Below are positions 1-8,660 of a stretch of DNA of 64,000 bases, one piece after another (within the stretch, counting starts at the first letter, position 1; each line of letters begins with the position of its first letter). The stretch comes from Pseudoalteromonas lipolytica. Its GTDB lineage: Bacteria; Pseudomonadota; Gammaproteobacteria; Enterobacterales; Alteromonadaceae. Made by a program: the position numbers and the translations under genes. The DNA lies in the NCBI RefSeq assembly GCF_900116435.1, contig NZ_FPAZ01000001.1, positions 235,426 through 299,425 of the forward strand. The letters run 5' to 3'. The notes under the pieces are model-generated. The model made no database searches. It saw nothing but the letters and a program-made list of their open reading frames with translations, and was not told the origin of the DNA.

Positions 1-2
1 CA

Positions 3-329
3 GAAGAGTCAGGTTACCATGCCACTCGTTCACTGATTGCTAATAATATTCGCTTTAACTCGCTGTTTGCTGCGAGTGACTTAATTGCTATTGGTGCTAT
101 TCGGGCTTTAAAAGAAGCAAAAATCAACGTGCCCGACGATGTTCATGTTGTAGGGTTTGATAATATTGCTGTTGCGAGTTTTGTTAATCCACCGCTAACA
201 ACAGTACAGCAAGACACCACACTCGCAGGGCAAATGTTAGTTGATAACCTTTTAAAACTAATTCGAGGTGAACCGGTTGAGAACACCCTACTCCCGCCGC
301 GTTTAATCATTCGAGGTTCAAGTATTTAA
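3..329 (+). CDS. LacI-family transcriptional regulator (3' part only)
   Basis: This is the C-terminal half of a LacI/GalR-type repressor; the DNA-binding domain lies beyond the left edge. The open frame runs from base 3 to a TAA at 327-329. It shows the family hallmarks of the periplasmic-binding-like effector domain: the FAASDLIAIGAIRAL segment, VPDDVHVVGFDNI, and the PPLTTVQQD stretch. Members bind a sugar and control its catabolic genes. It is the only LacI protein in the window and is about 2.5 kb from the alpha-glucan locus, whose promoters carry LacI-type palindromes, so it is the obvious candidate regulator. That link is inference: the ycaO gene lies between, and no matching palindrome is seen beside this gene. 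Confidence 0.9.
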   Translation, partial: EESGYHATRSLIANNIRFNSLFAASDLIAIGAIRALKEAKINVPDDVHVVGFDNIAVASFVNPPLTTVQQDTTLAGQMLVDNLLKLIRGEPVENTLLPPRLIIRGSSI

Positions 330-365
330 ATCGCTAGATAAGGGCTCTTAAGCGAGTCAATCTCT

Positions 366-416
366 AGCCATTTTCATTCACTGACAATTCAACTACCATT
401 AAAATGGCTTTTTTTT
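366..416 (+). terminator. Rho-independent terminator after the LacI gene
   Basis: Nine-base arms AGCCATTTT (366-374) and AAAATGGCT (401-409) pair perfectly around a 26-base loop and are followed by a run of T (410-416). It would end transcription of the LacI-family gene. The long loop makes it weaker than the other hairpins in the window. Confidence 0.7.
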
Positions 417-534
417 CGATTTACCCAAGACTATTACCGCGAAAAAGCAGATAATTACACCTATTATGATGAAAACGCTATTAGCAAGCTTTTAAAGTTT
501 GTAGTAGCTAAGCGCACTAAGGTGGAATTTTTTA

Positions 535-2721
535 ATGGAAATTAAAGTTAATTTTCTCGACAACCTCAGACTTGAAGCCAAGTTTGATGACTTCTCTGTC
601 ATCGCAGATCAACCTATACGCTATAAAGGCGATGGTTCAGCACCAAGTCCTTTTGACTATTTCTTAGCGTCTTCTGCACTGTGCGCCGCTTATTTTATTA
701 AAGTGTATTGTAACTCTCGTGATATCTCGACGGATGGTATTCGTGTTGCACAAAATAATATTGTTGATCCTGAGGATCGTTACAATCAAATATTTCAAAT
801 TCAAGTCGAATTACCAGAGCACCTATCCGAAAAAGATCGCACGGGTATTTTGCGCTCAGTAGAGCGTTGTACAGTAAAACGTGTTATTCAGACAGGCCCT
901 GAATTTAAAATTGATACCGTAGAAAACATTGAAGCCGATGCGCAAGCAATGTTAATGGCAAAACCTGATGAAGATCATAACACCTTTATTTTAGGCAAAG
1001 ACTTACCGCTTGAAGAAACCATCGCGAATATGACCGCGATACTCGAAGACTTAGGGATGAAAATAGAAATTTCATCTTGGCGCAATATTGTGCCAAATGT
1101 ATGGTCGTTGCATATTCGTGACGCCGCATCGCCTATGTGTTTTACCAATGGTAAAGGCGCAACCAAAGAAAGCGCACTGTGCTCTGCGCTTGGTGAGTTT
1201 ATAGAACGTTTAAATTGTAACTTCTTCTATAATGATCAATTTTTAGGTGAAGAAATAGCAAACAGTGCATTTGTTCATTACCCAAATGAAAAATGGTTCA
1301 GCCTAACCGACGATGACTCCCTGCCTGAAGGTATATTAGACGACTACACACGCGACATTTATAACCCCGATGGCGAATTATGTGGCTCTCACCTAATTGA
1401 TACTAATTCAGGTAACACAGCGCGCGGAATTTGCTCTATTCCTTATGTGCGCCATTCAGATGGTGAAACCGTTTATTTTCCATCAAACTTGATTGAAAAT
1501 TTATTCTTAAGCAATGGTATGAGCGCGGGTAATAACTTTGCAGAAGCAAAAGTACAGTGTTTGTCAGAGATTTTTGAACGGGCCGTTAAACGCCAAATAA
1601 TTGAGCAAGAAATTGCTCTTCCAGATGTACCTGACGCAGTCTTAAATAAATACCCAAGCATTGTTGCTGGCATTAAAGGCCTTGAAGAACAAGGCTTTCC
1701 TGTTGTTGTTAAAGACGCATCACTGGGTGGTCAATTTCCGGTTATGTGTGTCACGCTAATGAACCCAAAAACAGGCGGTGTATTTGCCTCGTTTGGCGCG
1801 CACCCAAGTTTTGAAGTCGCATTAGAGCGCAGCCTTACAGAACTTTTACAAGGTAGAAGCTTTGAGGGCTTAAACGATGTTCCTAAACCGACCTTTAATA
1901 GCATGGCCGTGTCGGAGCCAGAAAATTTTGTTGAGCACTTTATTGACTCAACAGGGGTTATTTCATGGCGCTTCTTTAGTGCGAAGCATGATTTTGAGTT
2001 TGTGGAGTGGGATTTCTCAGGCACAAACGAAGAAGAAACCGCGAGCTTATTCGGTATTTTAGAACGCTTAGGTAAAGAAGCCTACATTGCAGAGTTCTCA
2101 GATCTTGGTACTGCGTGTCGTATATTAGTCCCTGATTATTCTGAAGTTTACCCAGTCGAAGATTTGATTTGGGATAACACTAATAAAGCCCTAAATTTCC
2201 GTGAAGATATTTTAAATCTGCACCGTCTAACTGAAGATCAACTGGCTGATTTAGTTGAGCGATTAGAAGAAAGTGAGTTAGATAACTATATCGATATCAT
2301 TACGCTAATCGGTATCGAATTTGACGAAAACACGGTATGGGGTCAATTAACAATTCTTGAGCTTAAGTTATTAATTTACCTAGCATTGGGTGATTTAGAA
2401 GCCGCTATGGAGCTAGTTGAAGCCTTTTTACAATACAACGACAATACCCTTGTTGAACGAGGTCTATTTTATCAAGCGATGCATGCAACACTGGAAGTTG
2501 CGCTTAGCGATGACCTAGAAATTGAAGATTACATTCACAACTTTACGCGTATGTTTGGTCAAGAAACCATGGACGCCGTGGTTGGCTCGATTAATGGGGA
2601 TGTTATGTTTTATGGTTTAACCGAAACAAGTATGAAACTTGAAGGCTTAGACAGACATCAGCGTTTAATCGACAGCTACAAAAAGTTGCACGCAGCGCGA
2701 GCAAAAAAAGCAGGTTTATAA
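535..2721 (+). CDS. ycaO: OsmC-YcaO fusion protein (S12 methylthiotransferase accessory factor)
   Basis: The 728-residue protein has an OsmC-like domain (about 1-140, with C50 and C59 in the OsmC cysteine region) followed by a YcaO domain (about 190-560) and a helical C-terminal part (about 600-728). The YcaO core shows the ATP-binding helices GKGATKESALCSALGEFIER and EAKVQCLSEIFERAV. E. coli YcaO, which lacks the OsmC part, assists RimO in beta-methylthiolation of ribosomal protein S12; the same role is inferred here. The fusion is known in marine gammaproteobacteria. The start ATG is preceded by an AAGGTGG-like ribosome-binding site. The gene stands alone between two terminators. No peptide-precursor gene that would suggest a natural-product YcaO is seen nearby. 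Confidence 0.9.
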   Translation: MEIKVNFLDNLRLEAKFDDFSVIADQPIRYKGDGSAPSPFDYFLASSALCAAYFIKVYCNSRDISTDGIRVAQNNIVDPEDRYNQIFQIQVELPEHLSEKDRTGILRSVERCTVKRVIQTGPEFKIDTVENIEADAQAMLMAKPDEDHNTFILGKDLPLEETIANMTAILEDLGMKIEISSWRNIVPNVWSLHIRDAASPMCFTNGKGATKESALCSALGEFIERLNCNFFYNDQFLGEEIANSAFVHYPNEKWFSLTDDDSLPEGILDDYTRDIYNPDGELCGSHLIDTNSGNTARGICSIPYVRHSDGETVYFPSNLIENLFLSNGMSAGNNFAEAKVQCLSEIFERAVKRQIIEQEIALPDVPDAVLNKYPSIVAGIKGLEEQGFPVVVKDASLGGQFPVMCVTLMNPKTGGVFASFGAHPSFEVALERSLTELLQGRSFEGLNDVPKPTFNSMAVSEPENFVEHFIDSTGVISWRFFSAKHDFEFVEWDFSGTNEEETASLFGILERLGKEAYIAEFSDLGTACRILVPDYSEVYPVEDLIWDNTNKALNFREDILNLHRLTEDQLADLVERLEESELDNYIDIITLIGIEFDENTVWGQLTILELKLLIYLALGDLEAAMELVEAFLQYNDNTLVERGLFYQAMHATLEVALSDDLEIEDYIHNFTRMFGQETMDAVVGSINGDVMFYGLTETSMKLEGLDRHQRLIDSYKKLHAARAKKAGL

Positions 2722-2754
2722 GGCACAATCATTTTGCTGAACTGATAAATAAAA

Positions 2755-2784
2755 AAACCGCTGAGGGTTAAAGCTCAGCGGTTT
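2755..2784. terminator. Bidirectional terminator between ycaO and the glucoamylase gene
   Basis: Eleven-base arms AAACCGCTGAG (2755-2765) and CTCAGCGGTTT (2774-2784) form a perfect stem with an 8-base loop. A-rich sequence lies on the left and T-rich on the right, so it can serve both convergent genes. Confidence 0.9.
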
Positions 2785-2808
2785 AATTTTAATATTTAAA
2801 TGCTCAAT

Positions 2809-5211
2809 TTACTTCAAAGCATCTTCGACAACAGGGTAATGATCCCACACATGCTTATCGCTTAAAGAGCGAAGTAATTTAATGTACTCTGCATGCGTCC
2901 ACGCAAGTGGTGTCGCTGAGTTCGTCCCCTCGCCTAACACATAGCCAGCTTTATTGTTACCAACACCATCCCACACTTGCTCAGGTAACATCATGCCTTC
3001 ATTAGCAAATGCTTCCATGCCTTTTACATACGTGTTTTTGATCGTGTTTTGTTTCATCGCATTTAAGCTATTGCTGGCATTTGCTGCGGCAATTTCATAG
3101 TGACCGCGTTCACCCGTGAAAAACGGCCATACTCGCCCACGCTGACCTGGGGTATTATTCCCCCCTTCTGCGTAGTTATTGCCCGTTACTTCGTCTTCGC
3201 CGTAACCATCATTACCATAACGGCGGTAGCCTGGGAATGACCCAGAGCCATCAGCAAAGTTAAAGGTATAGCGCACTTGTAGGTTATCAATTAAGCTTTC
3301 GTCATCATATTCTGGAAGCGTTTTTACAATGCTTGGTGCAAGCGCATCACGAACACCGTAGCGAACCAGCTCTAAAAACCCTCCGTCCAGAATTTGCTTT
3401 TTGTCGAAGCCATCACGACCATTATTCGCATTAAGCGTGGTCGATGAGTTTGGATCTTTATCTTGGCCAATGCGAATGAAATATTCTCCATCGGCATTGT
3501 CTGATTTTAGGTTACCTTGCGTGGTAAACATGGTGCTTTCGATTTCACTATTGTATTGCTTAGCGGTTTCTAAGTAACGCACTGCGTTTTTAGTATCACC
3601 TGCTTTTCTGGCAATATCAGCAGCAGTAACTAGGCCCGCTACAACAGCAGCAGTCGTAGAAGGAGAGTAACCGTTTTGTTCTTCCCAGCGCTCTTGCTGC
3701 GTTGCGGGTGGGGTGATTTGTGTATCATTCCACAGAATCTTTGCAAGGCCACCGTCTACCAAAAAGTCAGCCGCTGGTTTGAGCATTTTGCCATACCACT
3801 GTGTTAACTCTTGGTCGCTAAGTACGTCGGCTTGATGAAGTTTCCATGCAAGCATAATTGGCATAGCCGTTTGGTCAAGTTGCACACCAACCCATTCAAG
3901 TTCACCATCAACGTGTGTTTTTTGTAAAAACCAACCAGTGTCTCCCCCGTTACCAGGAGTACGAGCGGTAACTTGTACTTTTTCTAAATATTCAAAGGCT
4001 GTCTTAGCTGTTTTAGTATCGCCCATGGCCATAAATGCCATAGCCACCTGATAAAAGTCACGTACCCAGACTGCTTTATAGCCTGTAGAACCTGTTTTAG
4101 CTGAGACCGTTTCACCCCATGGGTTTGATAACGACGCAATTAGTGCCCCCGCATGTGTTTTATCTTCTTGCGCCTTTAATACCATGGCACTGGTATAAAG
4201 TAGTTTGCCATTATCAGCGGTACTGCTAGTTAATGTGCTAAGGGGCTCAAGGCTTGCTAAGTAGTCTTGCCAACCAATCGCATCACCTTTACCGTTATAG
4301 GCATCTAGTAACTTTTGGTAACCTTGACTTAAGCTTGCTTGACCTTCTTTTAGGCTCGCAGCTTCTGATTGACCAAAACTTAGTGCTAAATCGAATGTTG
4401 TATTAGTTGAAATATCACCCAGTTCAGCAAGTAAACTAACGTTACCCGATTGCTCACCGGTATTTTGGTACGTTGTGCCAAGTGATTGCGACTTTTTAAG
4501 TTCTTTTAAACCATCGCTTATCCCCGTAAAACCAACCGTTGCCTGCTTGAATGGCTGACTAGCTTGCAGTGATAAGAAATTATCGTCTTGCCATGCAACT
4601 AAGCCTTTATCAGTTACTTTAGCAAAATCGTCTAGGCCGTTATTATCAATATAAGGGTTCACATTCACATAGGCTTTAACGCCTTCTAAATCGGTATTAA
4701 ATACGCTGCGTACAAACAGAGTTTGACCGTTTGGATCAGTGAAAATATGCTTTTCTAAAGAGAAACGACCTTGCTTATCTTTGCTTACCACTTTATAGGC
4801 AAGTGAAAGTGGCCGACCTGCTTCATCTTTGTATAGATAATCAATGCTGACATCAAGATCATCATTTTCTGTCACAGTAAAATCTTTGCCTACCACAACA
4901 AATTGCATATCTTTAATTTGTGCTTGGTGAATAAGACCAAACATGGTTTCAGTGATCATGCCTTTGGCAATTGAAAACCACACTTTTGACACTTTACCAG
5001 TCGCAGCTGAATCATCATAATGATCCGCTTTATATTGCTCATAGGATGTGCCAATACCTGTTTTACCTGAATAAGCCCAAAATGGCTCAACACCGGGCGC
5101 GCCCGGGGCTGAAATCTGCGTTAACGCTGTTGTTGATACAGATTGCTCAGAGCTACAAGCCGTTAAACCTAAAGCAATAAAACTTGCCGTAATAAGATTA
5201 ATTTTTTTCAT
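2809..5211 (-). CDS. GH15 glucoamylase lipoprotein (glucan 1,4-alpha-glucosidase)
   Basis: The enzyme releases glucose from the non-reducing ends of alpha-glucans. A type II signal peptide ends in LTAC (lipidated C19), so the 800-residue protein is likely anchored in the outer membrane. The first ~280 residues resemble the beta-sandwich N-domain of bacterial glucoamylase/glucodextranase. The rest is the (alpha/alpha)6 barrel, with the acid-catalyst motif RWEEQNGYSPST (E510/E511) and the base motif AWTHAEY (E775). It is the last gene of the leftward amylase-MFS-glucoamylase operon, 12 bases after the transporter gene. It is expected to act on oligosaccharides released by the GH13 enzymes. Glucodextranase activity is the main alternative. 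Confidence 0.9.
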   Translation of the reverse strand: MKKINLITASFIALGLTACSSEQSVSTTALTQISAPGAPGVEPFWAYSGKTGIGTSYEQYKADHYDDSAATGKVSKVWFSIAKGMITETMFGLIHQAQIKDMQFVVVGKDFTVTENDDLDVSIDYLYKDEAGRPLSLAYKVVSKDKQGRFSLEKHIFTDPNGQTLFVRSVFNTDLEGVKAYVNVNPYIDNNGLDDFAKVTDKGLVAWQDDNFLSLQASQPFKQATVGFTGISDGLKELKKSQSLGTTYQNTGEQSGNVSLLAELGDISTNTTFDLALSFGQSEAASLKEGQASLSQGYQKLLDAYNGKGDAIGWQDYLASLEPLSTLTSSTADNGKLLYTSAMVLKAQEDKTHAGALIASLSNPWGETVSAKTGSTGYKAVWVRDFYQVAMAFMAMGDTKTAKTAFEYLEKVQVTARTPGNGGDTGWFLQKTHVDGELEWVGVQLDQTAMPIMLAWKLHQADVLSDQELTQWYGKMLKPAADFLVDGGLAKILWNDTQITPPATQQERWEEQNGYSPSTTAAVVAGLVTAADIARKAGDTKNAVRYLETAKQYNSEIESTMFTTQGNLKSDNADGEYFIRIGQDKDPNSSTTLNANNGRDGFDKKQILDGGFLELVRYGVRDALAPSIVKTLPEYDDESLIDNLQVRYTFNFADGSGSFPGYRRYGNDGYGEDEVTGNNYAEGGNNTPGQRGRVWPFFTGERGHYEIAAANASNSLNAMKQNTIKNTYVKGMEAFANEGMMLPEQVWDGVGNNKAGYVLGEGTNSATPLAWTHAEYIKLLRSLSDKHVWDHYPVVEDALK

Positions 5212-5223
5212 TGTGTGTCCTTA

Positions 5224-6708
5224 TTATTGTTGCTTAACGCGAAGTACAGCGAACGCTGCCAGTACGAGCGACACAGCACCTAGCACTAACGCATAAATGG
5301 GTTGGTTATCGAAGAAGTGGCGTAAAATCAAGCCTAAAACACTCGCCGCAAGTAACTGTGGGATAACGATAAAAAAGTTGAAAATCCCCATGTATACCCC
5401 CATTTTTTTAGTGGGTACAGAGGTGCTTAACATGGCATACGGCAGTGATAAAATAGATGCCCATGCAAAGCCTACTCCTATCATGGGCCAAATAAGTAGA
5501 CTGGGGTCTTTAATAAAGATAAAGCTGGCAAGTCCCAAGGCACCCAGCACTAGATTGATTGCATGCGCCAGTTTTAAACCACACTTCTTAACGATGACCG
5601 GGATACATAATGCTGCAATGGCTGCAAACCCGTTGTACGCTGCAAACAAAACCCCAACCCAATCGGCTCCGTTGTTATAAGCCAGTGAGCCTGTGTCACT
5701 ACTGCCGTAATGAAAACTGGTTACCGCTGAGGTTGTATAAATCCACATAGCAAACAGTGAAAACCAGCTAAAAAATTGCACTAAAGCCAGTTGCTTCATT
5801 GCCTCAGGCATTGTGAATACATCATTTACTACTTGATAAAAGCCACCCGAGGTTGCATTTTTAGCTTTTAACGCTCCCGCAATGAATTGAATAACACCAA
5901 AACTAATTAAACCACCCGCTAATAAATAAAGCTCTTTTTCAAGTGATAACCCCGTAACAATGCCCAGCACCACGATACCAAGCACAGTAAAAATAACCGC
6001 ACCTTTATTAAAGTTTACATTACTGTGAGTGGCGTTCTGTGCGTCGCTGTGTTCATGTTCATTAAAGCTTTCAAGCTGTTCTGGTGAATATTCTTTGGTG
6101 GTAAATATGGTCCAAAAAACGGCAACAAGAAGTACAACTGCACCAAAGTAAAATGAAAACTTTACCGAATCAGGAATTTGACCCGCAGGTGCAGTGTTAG
6201 CAATATCAAACCAGTTTGTCATCATCCACGGTAAAGCAGAGGCAACAACCGCACCAATACCTATAAAAAAGCTTTGCATGGCATAACCAGTTGCACGTTG
6301 CTTCTTAGGTAGGTTGTCGCTTACCAGCGCACGGAAAGGCTCCATAGTGACATTAATAGAGGCATCCATAATCCATAGCATTCCCGCAGCAATCCACAGG
6401 CTGGGCGAATTTGGCATAATAAATAACGATAACGTTGTTAAAATTGCACCGTAGAAAAAGAATGGACGACGACGGCCTAGTTTATTCCATGTTTTGTCGC
6501 TCCAGTAGCCAATAATAGGCTGAACAATTAAGCCTGTTAGCGGTGCGGCAACCCACAAAATAGGGATGTCATCAACATTCGCGCCAAGGGTTTGAAAAAT
6601 GCGGCTCACATTACCATTTTGTAATGCAAAACCAAATTGGATACCGAGGAACCCAAAACACATGTTCCATATTTGCCAGAAGCTTAGCGTTGGTTTGTTA
6701 TTATTCAT
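5224..6708 (-). CDS. MFS maltose/maltooligosaccharide transporter (GPH/SLC45-like)
   Basis: A 494-residue inner-membrane carrier with about 12 hydrophobic segments. The loop after helix 2 reads GYWSDKTWNKLGRRRPFFF, typical of the glycoside-pentoside-hexuronide/SLC45 branch. Members of this branch beside alpha-glucosidases import maltose or short maltodextrins, usually by proton symport. It overlaps the upstream amylase gene by 8 bases and is followed by the glucoamylase gene, so the three are translated from one message. It is the only sugar permease of the locus; no MalEFGK-type ABC genes are present. Substrate is inferred from context. Confidence 0.9.
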   Translation of the reverse strand: MNNNKPTLSFWQIWNMCFGFLGIQFGFALQNGNVSRIFQTLGANVDDIPILWVAAPLTGLIVQPIIGYWSDKTWNKLGRRRPFFFYGAILTTLSLFIMPNSPSLWIAAGMLWIMDASINVTMEPFRALVSDNLPKKQRATGYAMQSFFIGIGAVVASALPWMMTNWFDIANTAPAGQIPDSVKFSFYFGAVVLLVAVFWTIFTTKEYSPEQLESFNEHEHSDAQNATHSNVNFNKGAVIFTVLGIVVLGIVTGLSLEKELYLLAGGLISFGVIQFIAGALKAKNATSGGFYQVVNDVFTMPEAMKQLALVQFFSWFSLFAMWIYTTSAVTSFHYGSSDTGSLAYNNGADWVGVLFAAYNGFAAIAALCIPVIVKKCGLKLAHAINLVLGALGLASFIFIKDPSLLIWPMIGVGFAWASILSLPYAMLSTSVPTKKMGVYMGIFNFFIVIPQLLAASVLGLILRHFFDNQPIYALVLGAVSLVLAAFAVLRVKQQ

Positions 6709-8569
6709 AATCAGCCTTTAGGGTATATACTGCGCTGCTTAAGCCGTTCAGTTTTAATTGAATGGGCGCCTGTTTTGTTAGGTCAGAAATAACAATGTCG
6801 GCATGACTTTCTAAGTTATCGGTAAGGGTAAGTGACGTGTGATTAAGCGTGGTGAGTTGCGTTGCATTAAGTGTAAATGACACAGTTTGAGACGCTTGTG
6901 AGAAGTTACTCACTACCAACACCAATTGCTGACCTAGCTTGCGGGTAAAGGCTATTACTTGCTCTGAACCAGTTAGCTCAACTGCTTGCATGTCACCGCC
7001 CACAATGGCAGGTAACGTATTAAGTGACATTAGTTTTGTGTAATAGGCCCGCAGTTCTGCTTGTTCTTTCGTTAATGCCCCACCATCAAACTTTCCATCA
7101 TTCATCCATGCTTGATGCGCTGGCACACCCACGTAATCAAAAATACTGGTACGGGTTGGGTCGCCAAATCCAGCGTCTTCAGAGCCATCTTCACCCACTG
7201 CTTGGCCAAAATACAGTAATGTCGGCGAGCGAGTCATCAGTGTTGATACCACCATAGCTGGCTTCCCTTTTTCGCTGCTACCCGCAAAATCAGGACTGGC
7301 AATACGTTGCTCATCATGGTTTTCTAAAAAGTGCAGCATGTGCTCTTCAATATCGGCCACTTCGCTTTGGATATCAAAAATACTAGTGGCAGGTTGCTTA
7401 CCTTGCATAACAGCTTTAACGGTATCGTAAAAACCAACTTTGTCGTAAAGGTAGTCCATCTTGCCTTGCTGAATATAAGGACGATAAAGGCTTGGGTTGT
7501 ACACTTCAGCTAAAATAAACGCATCCGCTTTTTGCATTTTGATAGATGAATTTAAAAAACTCCAAAACTCCACTGGCACCATTTCGGCCATATCATAGCG
7601 AAAACCATCCACGCCTTTATCTAACCAGTAAAGCGCGATATCACGGAATTTATACCAGCTGTTTGGTAAGTCTTTGTCTTGCCAGAATGCATAGTGAGCG
7701 CGGTAGTCTTTACTCGCATAATCAGCTGGCAACGTTGGAAAATCATAACTGCCGTCAGGCTTAACACCGTAGTTAATTTTTACTGTTTCGTACCAATCAT
7801 TAATATCTGGTTTTGCTTCGCGAGCTCCATTACCCGTCCATTTAGCGGGCGTTTCATCAAAGTGATTATCAGCAAGTGGGTGTGGCTGCCCACCTAAAAC
7901 TTGGTAACCTTCACTTGTAGGTACTTGGAATGATTGGCCTGTGACATAGTAAAAGTTGTTATCACGTACGTAAGCTTGTGTTGTATCGTCTTCAGCACCA
8001 AAGTCTTTAATTCCTTTTGGTTTTGCTACTGAGTCATAATTACGCGCCACATGATTAGGCACAATATCGATGATGACTTTCATGCCATGTTGATGCGTAC
8101 GTTCGATAAGCTCTACAAACTCTTCTAGCCGACGTTCAGGGTTTATCGCTAAGTCAGGGTTTACATCATAATAGTCTTTAACAGCATAAGGCGAACCTGC
8201 TCGGCCTTTTACAACGTCAGGATCATCTTGCGATAAGCCGTAGTGTGTATAGTCAGTCACTAACGCATGACGTGGTACGCCAGTGTACCAAATGTGGGTA
8301 GTACCAAGCTCTTTTATTCCCTTTAATGCTGCGTCATCAAAATCAGCAAATTTACCCACTCCGTTTTCTTCAAGCGTCCCCCATGGTTTATTTGTGGTGT
8401 TTGTATTACCAAATAAGCGGGTAAACACCTGATACACGACGGGCTTCGAGACTGTTGAATGTGTTTGCTGTTTTTGTGTGTGCTGTTGTGTTGTTGCTTC
8501 ATTACCACAGGCTGCTAAACCTAAAATTGAAGCCACGACTAATGCAGTTAATTTATATGTTGTCATCAC
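6701..8569 (-). CDS. GH13 alpha-amylase lipoprotein
   Basis: An endo- or exo-acting alpha-glucan hydrolase. The signal peptide ends in LAAC (lipidated C21). The conserved GH13 regions are all present: DIVPNH (168-173), GFRYD with nucleophile D326, ILAE with acid/base E355, and ENHD with D419. A C-terminal beta domain (about 530-622) follows the barrel. Its length of 622 fits secreted alpha-amylases of Alteromonadales. It is first in a three-gene leftward operon behind a predicted operator and promoter. Probably envelope-anchored, cutting imported or surface-held glucans. The exact product profile cannot be read from the sequence. Confidence 0.9.
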   Translation of the reverse strand: MMTTYKLTALVVASILGLAACGNEATTQQHTQKQQTHSTVSKPVVYQVFTRLFGNTNTTNKPWGTLEENGVGKFADFDDAALKGIKELGTTHIWYTGVPRHALVTDYTHYGLSQDDPDVVKGRAGSPYAVKDYYDVNPDLAINPERRLEEFVELIERTHQHGMKVIIDIVPNHVARNYDSVAKPKGIKDFGAEDDTTQAYVRDNNFYYVTGQSFQVPTSEGYQVLGGQPHPLADNHFDETPAKWTGNGAREAKPDINDWYETVKINYGVKPDGSYDFPTLPADYASKDYRAHYAFWQDKDLPNSWYKFRDIALYWLDKGVDGFRYDMAEMVPVEFWSFLNSSIKMQKADAFILAEVYNPSLYRPYIQQGKMDYLYDKVGFYDTVKAVMQGKQPATSIFDIQSEVADIEEHMLHFLENHDEQRIASPDFAGSSEKGKPAMVVSTLMTRSPTLLYFGQAVGEDGSEDAGFGDPTRTSIFDYVGVPAHQAWMNDGKFDGGALTKEQAELRAYYTKLMSLNTLPAIVGGDMQAVELTGSEQVIAFTRKLGQQLVLVVSNFSQASQTVSFTLNATQLTTLNHTSLTLTDNLESHADIVISDLTKQAPIQLKLNGLSSAVYTLKADYE

Positions 8570-8603
8570 TACTTCATTATTCTGTAAATATCAGTTAATA
8601 CTA

Positions 8604-8631
8604 ATGTTAAGGGCTACTCACGGACAGTAAA
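8604..8631 (-). promoter_or_regulatory. Predicted promoter of the amylase-MFS-glucoamylase operon
   Basis: On the minus strand TTTACT (8626-8631) and TAACAT (8604-8609) are separated by 16 bases, each matching the sigma-70 consensus at four of six positions. The -35 abuts the palindrome at 8632-8645. An alternative is a -10 TAGTAT further downstream with a poor -35. Both readings describe a weak promoter with the operator immediately upstream. Confidence 0.45.
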
Positions 8632-8645
8632 TGCATACGTATTCA
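8632..8645. promoter_or_regulatory. LacI-type operator of the alpha-glucan regulon (site 1)
   Basis: TGCATACGTATTCA, a near-perfect palindrome with the central CG typical of LacI-family sites. The identical 14-mer occurs before the TonB receptor gene, and a perfect version occurs before the alpha-glucosidase gene. It lies 63 bases from the amylase start codon. Confidence 0.75.
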
Positions 8646-8660
8646 CCCTAAAACTCACAA

